A stretch of 64,000 nucleotides of DNA. Source: Agelaius tricolor (taxonomy: Eukaryota > Chordata > Aves > Passeriformes > Icteridae). Positions 27,141 through 38,236 of the stretch are shown piece after piece; positions within the stretch are counted from its first letter, which is position 1, and each line of letters opens with the position of its first letter. The stretch is from NCBI GenBank assembly GCA_023055355.1, contig JALJCS010000001.1:108764881-108828880 (forward strand), given 5' to 3'. The position numbers and the translations under genes were made by a program. The notes under the pieces are model-generated. The model worked only from the letters and a program-made list of their open reading frames with translations, made no database searches and was not told the origin of the DNA.

Positions 27141-30100
27141 CCAGGCTCTGTCCAAGGGAGAAGCTGCTCAGGGCACTTCCATTGACCTCAGTGGGAATTC
27201 TCTGTATGGTGCAATAGCAGGCTGCTGGACTCTGTGAGTACTGTACTTAGGTTTAGAGCATGTTGTTTCCTTCACATGGTATTGAAGGATGAAGAGAAAA
27301 ACAAATTGAATTTTCCTATTAATATACACCATTTGCAAACCTAACACATGCAACTTTTTAGGCAGGGTCCTGAGGACTTTTCTCACAGAACAGCCCTCAC
27401 AGATTTCACTGCTAGATACCCATACATAAAAGAAACATAATAAAGCCCATATTCTGTACAGTTATGAATCATAGTAGTCCTGAAAAAAATTACGTAACTC
27501 ATTTAGCTGCTTTTGAGAAGAGTTTGCTTTTGAGAAATTTCCATAGGCAGATTTACAAAACGCTCCAAATCAAGCATACATGTAAAGGAGTTTGTTGTTA
27601 TTGTTGTTTGCAACAGCTCAACACAAAGACAAGTTATCCAGATGACTCCTGGCAAAATCTGGATCCATTAGCTACAATCTGTTTCTCCACAGCTGTAGTT
27701 TACACACTCTGCCTTTCATATCATCTCATTTGAATGATAGAGTTCTTCCAGAAACAACATCCCATGTGTTTAGGCATGCCCCAAAAACAATAGACCCCTT
27801 CCATCAAAGTGGGAGCGGTGGGGAAATAATTTCTCAGTAACTAATCCCTGGATTTCAGATGTATGAAATCAATGAAATGCCTCAGTCTATGAAAATGGTC
27901 AGCACTGCCAAACAACATTTCACAGCTGTATAACTTTTCTACATTACCAATTTAATTTGAAATTATTTCAAAATAATGTAAATATATTATTTTATAATAT
28001 GAAAAATTAAGAAAAGACTGCACCAAATGATGGAATAAAAACAAAATCCTTCATACCACCACAGCCAGAAGCACAGAGGGCAATGTATTTTAAAGAGAAA
28101 ACACTGAGCAAACGTGATCTGTGTTTTCACTAGTTTGCATATCCCCCTAAATTAACCTCTGAGTTATATGTATTCATTTCCATTCAGCTGATAAGGATTA
28201 ACAAGATATAAAGCATCAGCCTACTGTCTGGAAATATGTAAAAATTAAATGGGAAGCAAGGGTAACAGCATTATCAAAGCCAGAGTCACTGACATTGTAT
28301 ACAAACTCTGTATGTTTTCCTAGGGAGTGGTAAGGTGATATTGGTCACACCAACAGCATTGGTACCTTTTGAAGATGGAAGCTAACCAGGAGATTAGGAC
28401 AGCTAGCTACTCTCAATAGTTGAGTGGAAAACTGCAATTACATGTTTTCACACACCAAAGTTGCAAAACCAAAACAGATACAAAGCCCAGAGCAAAATCT
28501 AGGAAAAAAATTAAAAATTAAAATTACAATCATCTAGTCTGAAAAAAATGTCCCTTATCTTCTGGGAACAGCCCAAATGGAAGGGGTTTTTACGATGATG
28601 CAAGAATAAATTGCTTCAATAATTATTTCGTGGACACAGACTATTCCGCAAATCACTGTTATTATAATGCTAGTGAAATGTCCCGATTTACTGAAATTAA
28701 ACAAAGACAGATATTTATTTAGAAGTCCTGTAACTGCTACAGCCAGTAAATGTATTTCATCACTGTGATTGCAAAAACAAATACCTACCAGAGAAATGCA
28801 GCTCACAATAACACAGAACTGAATGGAAATAGAAATGTTGTTAATGTTACACTAATGCTCATGGCAGAAGTATTTGACTGAAGGAAAAATAAACCAAAAT
28901 AACTGACTGGGGCTGAGCCATGGATGATTCTCAGTGACTTGTGAGCTGGGCAGACTCTGTGCAGTAGCATTATCACCAGAACAGCTGCCAGGGCACAAGG
29001 AGGTGCTGAACAGCTCAGGGGGGGAAGGTGGGATTGGTGTGGGATGCTGACAGTGGGACTGTGGGACTGGGGTCACAGCAAGGGGAAGGAAAGGATGTCC
29101 TTATGGCCCTTGGAAGGACACAGAAGACTCAGGATGCCAGAGCCATGCCACCTCCTCTGCACCATCTGGATGGAGCCACCAGCCTATCCTGCAAGTATTT
29201 TGCCTCTCTCTCTCTACCAGTCTCTGGAAATGTCTGACGATTGTAGATACAGCCTTTTTTCTTCATGTACAATACACATATGTCCCAGGGGAGAATGTTT
29301 CAGCAGCACCAAAGCTGTAATTCTCTTACCACTCCTACGTGCTGGGGTTGGTTGCTGCAGGACAGAAGGGAGAATAAGATATTTCCTCACAGCAGATCGA
29401 GTATATGTGGTCAACTTTATATGGATAAGAGTGGAAACCATGTCATGGTTGGTATTTGTGGTAAAATGCTCACACTCCCAAGTCCCAGAACTGTCTGTTC
29501 TGGGTAGGTCACTGGATCCACCCTTTCATTCATCTTTGGATACTCATATCCCTTCCTGAGAAGACAGGATCAAAAGCAACATCAAGGCACAAATCTGTAT
29601 ATACATATTCCTCCTGCACTTGATTTTCTTGAGTATACAAAGGCTGTGGTTTCACAGCTTGGCAGAATAGGGGTATAACCATTATTATTATGACAATTAT
29701 TATTATAACTTGGCAAGCACCCAAGAGGTAGAGGCAGGCTGCTCTGCAGCTGAAACCTGGTCCCAACCAGATTAACTTCTCTATATCACCAATAAATCTC
29801 TGTGTCAGGTGTTGTCCTCTCAGCTGGGATGGGAATGTCATGGGCAGCAGGAGAGCACAGATATGCTGATGAGCCAAGGTAGGGTTGTTCTCATGTTATG
29901 TACGAGTGAGCTGCTACAGTTCTGTGGTCAATGGTCCATGTGTTTTAAAATTAGGTTTCTTTCTGATCCTCTGAGTGGCTTTTTGAGTTGGAGATGATGA
30001 TGTGACATAACCACAAACAGCTACTCTCAGTGTGGTTTGGATGGTGTTTCCTCCTGCTGCAGATCTTTCTGTTAAAGGAGATGATCAAGGCAATTGTAAA

Positions 30101-33100
30101 TACATTAATAAAGTCAGACTTTATTATACCTTGGAAGCATAGAAAGGATAGCTCCCTGCCCTCATTTGGGTACTCTAATTAAGCTAGGTGCAAAGGCTAG
30201 GATGTACAGATCTTTTTCACTATTAAAAGATGCTCAAGAAAGGACCAGAATTCCCACACATTTTAGTACCTTCCCTAAATATACCTGCCTTTTCATAATT
30301 TTTCCCTTTTACCACACAGTCCTGTGGCAACTCAGGATGCCTTCTTTAAAGAAAGAAAACAGTGTAGCATGTGTAAGGTTACACTACACTGCACATTTAC
30401 TTTCCCATAGAGCCCAGAGGACTAATGAAATCCTCTCTTCAGTCTCTCAAGTAGAATTATTATATATCTCTTTAACAGATGTAAGACTGTACTCAGCAAA
30501 ATGATTTCTTGAAACACTTTCTGAAACGCTGCATGCCTCAGGCAGAGGCCTGCAGAGAAAGAGCAATCTCCCAAGATCCTTGTGATCCTAGCAAACAGCC
30601 TAGGGAAATAAAAACCCTTCACCCCTTGCCCCTCTGGTGAGGAGAAATCCCTCTCTATCTCCAAACAGTGAGAAACATCAACCAACCTGCTGCCCCAGTT
30701 ACTACCAGCAGCAAGTCATTGATGCTGCAGTAAAGAATAAGCTTCTCTTTCCTCTTCTCTAAGCTCCAAAATACATCCACACAATCTTTACACTGAGAAA
30801 AATATTTTTGTCCTCACGCTGTTGCCTGTAAACTCTGAAGTCTGTGATTTGAGCTTCATTATCAATGCAGAATCAGATGTTGAGTCTATCCCAGATTATT
30901 TTCATCCCTCTCTGGCTCATGATGGCAGAGTGGTGAATTCAGGGACTGATCAATTTAGGGATTAATGGACTCCTGTGTAGGACAGCAATACTAATGGCCT
31001 TGACTTGGCATGGAAATTAAATTAAATTGAGACATTTGGATTTTTCTTGCTTAGACAATTACAAAGCAAGTGGGAAGTGAAGAGTGCTCTAATTTCTACC
31101 CATATTTTTATCTTACCACATTTTTGAGTCTGTCCTGTAATTTATTGCAAGAGCAAAACTAACCATGAAATCCAACATTTAGTAGTATTTAGATCATACA
31201 GTGATCAGGCAGCTTCATAGGAAGTGAGTGCAGGCTAATTGGACAGGACTGAGAGAAATGTAGCAAAGGAGTAGCAAAAATTAACCTGCAGTACAAGGTC
31301 TATGTTCGGCACAGAAAAAAGGAGGCAGAAAATCTGCCTGCTGACACATGAAGCAGTGCTCAAGTGTAGAGCTCAAATAACAGGTTTCAGTATTTGCAAT
31401 GAAACTACCAGCTCAAACAAATATTAGGATCATTACAGGGGATAAATTCCACAATACAGTGGATAAATTCCTATTTAGTCAATACTTAGTTTCTTTCAAA
31501 ATGAGCATTTCAGATCCTGCTGTACCCCCCCGCCCTTCCTCTGAATGCACTGACAGTGGAAGTGACCAGTAAATACAGGCACTAAAGAAGAGGAATTGTG
31601 GCTTTGCTAAAGGGTGTCTCTTTTCTCCACTGTATAGTCAAGGGCATTAGAGGATCCCCCTTGAAATGACTGGTCTATGGCCTTATGAAGTGAACACAGT
31701 GTTCCCTGTTGAAGAATTTCTGGCCTGACCAGGAATAATAGAAATACTTAGAAAAGAGGATGTTTTCTTTGAAAGCACAAGGCACAGTTCTTCTGAAGAA
31801 GAATTAAAATATTAATTGGGGATGTGATTAACATTTATTACCTCTGTGACAACAATAGCAACATCCTCATTTTCACTTCTACAGCCTTACAATCAAAAGC
31901 TCATTAATAGTGAGCTAACATCTTCTGAGGCATTCAAATGGCAGAGCACAGCAAAAATAGGTGAGGTCACAGGCTTGTAAAAAGGGGCAACACTGCCATG
32001 CAGAAAGTGCAGGCTGTCTGTTCTGCCAGCAGCCCGTGTCAGTCCCCACAGTTTAACAATAACAAGCATTGAGACTCGTTTAACAGCAAAAGAAAATGAA
32101 CTCTGCACGGGGGATCCTCCTGTGGCATTCACTGCCTCTAATAACATTAGGGACACTCTTTTATTTTATCTTCATCACTGGGGAAGCTGTAGCTGTTACA
32201 TCCTCAGGGCCACCACTCTGCCAAGGCATACTGGGCTCTACCACAGTGCATATAAGAGTAACAAGACAAAGCAATGAATTTCTGCATTCCATGTTCTCTA
32301 AATGCTAGGCTAGAAACATACATAGCAGGTCACATTTAGATATATTTAAAAGTCAGTCCTGGCGTGTTTATGAGTGCTCAAAGGTGCTGATTCCTGCTTC
32401 ATGTACCAAGAAGGCACAGCAGAAGGAAAGGGTCCTTTTCCCTGTCTGGGATGTTTTAGATGTGACCAAAAGAAAAAAATCTCACCTTTTTTCAGCCCAT
32501 TTTCCAGCCTTTCTCTAGACACAAATTATTATTAAAATTTAGTTTAATATTGACTTTTGCAATAATTTTTTCCCATTAGAAAATGGAATAAAAACAGCAG
32601 GCAATCTACAGGTAGCAATGAGCTTTACTGGCTACAATGTAAATCATACACAGAGAAGAAATAATGTGCTTTGTTTTTTGGCATCTGTTACGAGTCCTGT
32701 CTTGCCTTCTTTTTTTTTTTTCTTTTCTTTTTTTGGATGACAATCCTGCTTTTCTTATCTAGTATCACTAACTGACACTGACACAAATCTGGAAAACATA
32801 CATTAGGTTTTGTAGATTGTAAGGTAACACAAAGTAAGATAACATTCAATTATTATTAATTTATTGTTACAATCCAAAGGGAGAGGTGCCAGCTTTATTT
32901 TTTTTTATTCTCATTAAAAAAGCCTCACAACCACTCTGCTTTAGGATTAAGATTCTGAGATCTGCCTTTTAAAATATATTAATATATATAAAATATATAA
33001 GTATGTAAATAATGCAGAATAAAAACCTCTATAAGAGTGGAGGTTATTTGCATTTTTCTCAATGCAAACATGACTTATTCAAACATGTACCCTGTTGAAA

Positions 33101-33955
33101 CTTGAGAGCAGAACAAATAAAACAGAAGACCTATACACCAGTTACCAGAACTAATAGTCTATGGTATTTCTTATTTCATCTTTAAAAGGTTGCATTGTCT
33201 CCACCATCATTAAAAGTTTATCTTGATTCCACCCAAATTTTATTTTGATGTTCATCCAGTATGAAGTGCCTCTCTCAGTTATGATATATGTCTCTTCCTC
33301 TAAGAAAAAATATTTCCTCCTGAGATATGTGTATGTGTTTTCTCACTTCATGTAGTCTGTGTGATTACAGAAGCAGCCTGCCTATACCTTTACTCTTGGA
33401 CATTTCAACACATCCTTTGCAGTAAGGAAGCCAAAGGCAGTGATTTATTTGACTTGTCCCATCCCCAAATGTTTTAATTCAGAAGTAAATGCTGTCACTA
33501 CAGTTTACTGCCTTGAAGTTTATTTCCTTTAACTTGTTCAGAGAGTTCTTGAATTTTCCAGTATTTTGTTGACTGTCTTGTTCATCTGGCTTCCATTTCC
33601 TAGAACTTGATTAACACAGCAGCACAGAGGTGAGGGCACTGGGCCCTTTTCTGCCCTTCTAGTGCAACTGCAGTGGTTGCAGAGGTACGAGGTAACTGGA
33701 CCCAGCCTAGCCCTGGCTGCTGGCCACCATCCTCCCTCCCTCACCCCTTTTCCTGTCAACCTCTGCAAAAGCTCTTACATGTATTCCTTTAAATGTTTCA
33801 ATGAAAATAGTCTGGATCAATAAAAAAATTGCTTTTTAAGATAATGCAGCTCAGTATTGTTGATATTCATAGGAAGGTCTTCTCATCTGTAGCTGGCTTT
33901 GGGAAGGCAGAAATGTTTGCTGGCAGGGGGAAAGATGCTGCAGAACTTCTAGGTG
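27141..33955. other. Unique non-coding sequence, about 6.8 kb
   Basis: No gene is recognised. Several very AT-rich patches occur (about 27.95-28.02 kb and 32.96-33.01 kb, the latter with TATA-type repeats) and a T-rich tract at 32709-32734. The 171-codon frame at 29044-29559 overlaps other frames on both strands and has no recognisable domain. A 9-base motif 'ttgacctca' at 27183 belongs to a motif set discussed in the findings. Confidence 0.5.
32965..33005. repeat. AT-rich (TATA)-type low-complexity tract
   Basis: Imperfect TA/TAA repeats, almost free of G and C. They are likely to melt easily. No gene context supports a promoter reading. Confidence 0.75.
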
Positions 33956-33959
33956 TGGA

Positions 33960-34860
33960 TTCACAGAAACAGAGAATAACATATCTAGATATGTTGGAAG
34001 ACATATCTAGAGTTCATTTGGTCCAACTCCTCAATAAAGCAGGGTCACTTAGAGCAAAGTTGCCCAGGACCAAATTTTTTGAATGTTGCCAAAGAGGAGT
34101 ATTCCACAGACCCTCCAGACCACTTGGGCCAGGACTCAGTTACCCTAACAATAAAAAGGTGTTTCCTCATGTTCAGGCAGAACCTTCTGTGTTTCAGTTT
34201 GTGCCTGTTGCGGGTGTCCTGTCAGCAGAGTGAGCCTGTCCTCTTTACACACTTGCTGCAGATGTTTATATACATTGATAAGATCCACCTGAGTCTCCTC
34301 CAACCTGAAGTCACAACTCTCTTAGCCTTTCCTTGTTGCTCTAGTCCCCTCTTTTGCTTAGAGAAGGTTTTAGCAGCACCAAATTTGTGCTGTTTGTGCC
34401 TCTGCCATTTCTTGCTCACCTGATCATCACAGTGGCTCTTTGCTGACCTCTCTCTAGTGCATCCATCTCTCTTTTGTGCTGAGGATGCCAGAGCTGGAGG
34501 CAGTACTGGCCACAGCCCCAGCAGTGCTGAATGGAGGGGGAGGATCACCTCCCTTGATCTGTTAGAAACATTTCTCCTAATGCAGCCCAGGACAGAGTTT
34601 ACTGCCTTTTCTGTAATGTGAGGTTGCTGGCTCATGTCAGCTTGGTGTCCACCAGAACCTCCAGGTCCTGCTCTGCAAAGCTGTTTTCCAGCTGGTCAGC
34701 TCCCATTGCATAGTGCCCCATTAGAATAATGTGGATTATTCCTTCCCAGGTGCAGGACTTCACACTTCCTCTTGTTGAACTTCACAAGGTCCCTGTCAGC
34801 CCATTTCTCCAGCCTGCTGGGGTCCCTCTGGATGGCAGCATGGTCCACTGGCACGTGAGA
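33960..34860 (-). mobile_element. CR1 LINE fragment (3' part, minus strand)
   Basis: Read on plus, the sequence follows the reverse complement of avian CR1 almost end to end. A decayed octamer tail ('tcacagaaacagagaata') comes first, then 'ttggaagacatatctagagttcatttgg'-type tail sequence. Next are 'aaggtgtttcctcatg', 'ttgtgcctgttgc' and 'tctcctccaacctgaa'. A 'gctggaggcagtactggccac' block leads to 'aatggagggggaggatcacct'. It ends with 'gtgcaggacttcacacttcc', 'ttgttgaacttcac' and 'ggtccctctggatggcagca'. These encode or flank the C-terminal end of the CR1 reverse transcriptase ORF2 and the 3' UTR. The copy is about 0.9 kb, 5'-truncated as is normal for CR1, frameshifted and non-functional. The open frames at 33829-34233, 34079-34423 and 34222-34635 are translations of this element, not genes. 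Confidence 0.92.
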
Positions 34861-36858
34861 TGTTCAGGGCACTCATTTCGTGAGCTGGCATTTCTGGAGC
34901 CAAGACATGCATCTGCAATGGGCAATCTGCAATCCCTGTGCCATTCCTAGTGCTATCATTTTTTATGGATCAGTTAATTCTGCAGCCTTTGCCTGGTCTG
35001 TCTCTGTACTACACACTGTGTAATAGAGTCTAACAGGTATTTAAATGCACAGGGGTTTGTATGAGACATTCCAGCAGTTAGGGTATTCTTATATCAAATA
35101 ATACATAGCTGGGCCATTATTAAAGCAGTCAGAGGTGAAAACAGAAGCTTTTTATCTTCATTTAATAATTCATTTAATCTTCATAATTCATTTTTTGCTG
35201 GTTGGAGTAGATGAGATGAGCTGGGAGAAAGACTTAGGGGGCTGAAAGGCAGCAAAGTGTTGAACCTGGTGACCTGGACCAGGCCTGCCATGCTACAGTT
35301 TCACCAAATATCAATGGTGACACAAACCACAGCTTCTCCTGCACAAGTTTGATAGGTAGTAGGATCTGGCACTTGCAGTCAGAGAGGTGGAGCAAGTTTC
35401 ATTAATCTTTGTGCCCACTCCTTTGAGCAGAACTCAGGCAGAACAGAGGGCTCTACTCCTAGGATATAAAACAAAGCTATGTCACTTCTTGTGGCACTGC
35501 CCTGAACCAATCCTTCATGCAGTGACTTTTACATTTTCCTTCCAGGCCACCAGCTGTCAGATGGTAACAATTTCCATCCACTTGCTGACGTGAGCTGGTT
35601 TTGAACTTTAATCCAGTCCATGTCTTAACTGTGGTGGCAAACACTTTTTAACTAAAAAGAGCCTTCAAAACAATTAAAAAAAAAAAACCAACAGCCCTTG
35701 CTAGCAGTGCAGCTTTTATAAAAGGCTTGACAGATGTAAACAGGCTGAGCAATCACATGAAGGAAGGAAGCAGCCATTGCGTGACTGCAGGAGCTCGTGG
35801 CTGCTGGGGTTGGGGCACCTGGATATTGCTCCACACAGCCACCACTCCAAGGGCCAGGGCTTGCCCCACAGAGCCTCCAGTCTGCTCTCCATGGGGCACA
35901 AGATCGGTGCTGACTGATGGGGAGCACAAGGAAACAATGAAAACAGTGATGGTCAGCATGAGAAGCAGTAGTCTCATCATTAAATCATCTTCATTTACTT
36001 TCCTAATATGCTAACATTTTCTGCCACACACAGATCTCTTCCTCCCAGGCAGAAATGAGTGCCTTCAACTCCCAGGGAAGTCTCTAAGTATGGAGAGACG
36101 TCAGCATCATGCATGAGGTGCTTAGCATTGTGCATGGCAAAGCCTGGAGAGCCAAATCTTGGCTAATTTACATACTCTGGCTTGGAGCAACAGTCACCTC
36201 TGTAATGGAAAATTATTATAATACAATAATACAGCTGGGAAGAATTGGCCATGTTTCTTGGACACAAACAATAGTAGTTTCTTAGTCAAATATATATGGC
36301 TAATAGTTAAAACATTGCTCTTGCTACAATTCTGAAGAGAATTTCTTTCTTAAAAGTTGGGCCTTCACAGTAGAAAGAATAGTACTGCCATTTTCTATAT
36401 GAATCTTTTCTGCTTGGGAGGTAGACAAGTCACTGCAATCTCTGGGTATTTGGGTTTGCTCTTTGCATGTTTTCCATGCATCTAGTTCCTTAAATCTTTC
36501 CTTTTCTTTTTCTGAGTGGTGCTCACTGTGGGAACTCAACTGGTCAGTCACTTTTCTGTGTTCTCCCTCTGCCTGGTGACACCCTCACATTGCAGATAAG
36601 CTGTCTTCACCTTCTACTCATAATCTGGATAGTCTCATTTCCTTGCTGGATAAATTTGGAGTGCTGAATTATCTGACAAGTTTCAGAATTTGTAATAAAT
36701 TTATTCTACTTAATACCTAGTCTTTTTCTATAGTTGTTTCCATTGTCTGTGCCTTTGGTGAATTTATTAATAATGGGGGTTAATCAAGCATATTAACTCT
36801 AGATTCAAAACTAAATGGTTGCAAATTAATTTGAATTACAAAGATTAGCCTTAGGAAG

Positions 36859-36955
36859 GAAAAATGTGGCAAACACCACAGTCTTCTGAGCTAACCGCAC
36901 CTTTTGGAAATTCCCAGAGGAGCTGATTCACTGGAATGACAATTACCCCCCTGCT
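36859..36955 (+). repeat. Diverged direct repeat, copy 1 of 2
   Basis: This copy shares an ordered series of matches with 38148-38236. They are 'gaaaa..g.tggcaaa.acca.agt', then 'ttttgg(g)aaattcccaga', then 'tga.tcactgg..tg..aattacc'. Small gaps separate some blocks. Similarity is obvious by eye but clearly below identity, so the duplication or family is old. It contains 'ggaaattccc', which fits the kappaB consensus on the minus strand. The right end runs into a C-rich tract. It could be a tandem segmental duplicate, two members of an unnamed dispersed repeat, or duplicated regulatory sequence. Confidence 0.6.
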
Positions 36956-36980
36956 TCCACACCCCCCCCCTTCTCCCCCC
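36956..36980 (-). other. C-rich tract, potential G-quadruplex on minus strand
   Basis: The plus strand carries C6, C9 and C6 runs separated by 10- and 4-base spacers. The long run can supply two G-tracts on the complementary strand, giving four in all. This fits a loose G-quadruplex/i-motif pattern. It may equally be slippage-prone simple sequence. Confidence 0.55.
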
Positions 36981-38147
36981 AAAGCACATTGTTTTACAGG
37001 AAACCTAATAAAACCCAGTTTGTTAACAACAGTCATTAGAACCTTACTGAGATTGCTCATGATGATGATAATCTTTGAAAAGAAAATTTTTTTTTTCATT
37101 CCAACAGGATTTCTCTGCTTATTCACACCTACCGATTGATACGGGAACCTACCCTGAGGAAGGGCTATGAACTCATTTGTACATCACTGATGTCACTGGG
37201 AATTTTCCTGTTGGGTTCAGTAGGACCAAAGTTTATAATATCCTGAAAAGTAATCACACAGATTAGACACCCGTTCTCTGCTTCCTTGCGCACTCAGTTT
37301 CTAGCAACAATAGTTTTAATTTCGAGTTGCTAGGATTTTTTTTTTTTTATTACATATTATGAGTCAAAGGATGTTGAATCCAGCACTCCGAGGAAACAAT
37401 GGAGACAGATCCTTCACCCTGGCTAAGTGCCTTTTTGTCCTTCTGTGTGGCTACTTTAATTTGTACCAGAGGCCAGCCCTACACACATGCATACACATGT
37501 ATACACATGAGACCGAGCAAGCCTGAAAATCAAGGGGAAAAAAGAAAAATGTTTCACTGACTCTTTTAGCTTCCACTGCCTAGCTTCAGTTTTAACACAC
37601 TCACAGCATGGAAGAGGGAAAATTTTAATAGCTAAACAGAAAAGGAAAATAATCACCATTAAACTATTAGAGTAGTAGGTAGCTTGGGGATACTACAAAG
37701 AAAGAAGGAAGGTATTTCCAATGGCAGCAGAGAATGATCAACACTGTAGTGCTTTGCCTGACTGATTAAGTCAATCACAATTAATGCAGAGATATTTTTG
37801 ACTGCTATGGCCCTCTCCTTTTCATTAATTTCCATTCCTGAGCAACTTTCTTTCCTGTGTTTATATTCTGGCTCTGCTAAACTGATTAGTTTTCCTGGTT
37901 GTACAGCTACAATACAATACCTTGTAACCTAGTGCTGTACCCTACATAGTTGCCACAAGTATGTAAAATATGGTAGGAAAGCAATATTTTCTACAGGGAA
38001 TAAAAGTAGCAGTGTTAGCAGTCCGATAAAATCATATTTACAAACAGTCACAGTTATCATTACTATGAGTCACATGTCCTTCCTATCTTTCAATTAGGAA
38101 AGCAAAGCCATTTGCCCATTTTAGGGAGAAAGACAATTTTAAAGCTG

Positions 38148-38236
38148 GAAAAGGCTGGCAAAAACCATAGTTCAGTTCAAACCACTTTTGGGAAATTCCC
38201 AGAATGTTGAATCACTGGGGTGGGCAATTACCACCC
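38148..38236 (+). repeat. Diverged direct repeat, copy 2 of 2
   Basis: This is the partner of 36859-36955, in the same orientation about 1.3 kb downstream. Its core 'gggaaattccc' is nearly palindromic and fits the kappaB site pattern GGGRNNYYCC. The downstream sequence 'tcactggggtgggcaattacc' parallels copy 1. No target-site duplications or tails are evident at either end. Confidence 0.6.

Noticed and set aside
33829..34635. 134-, 114- and 137-codon frames
   Set aside because: They are frames within or across the minus-strand CR1 fragment, interrupted by frameshifts, and none reads as an intact reverse transcriptase.
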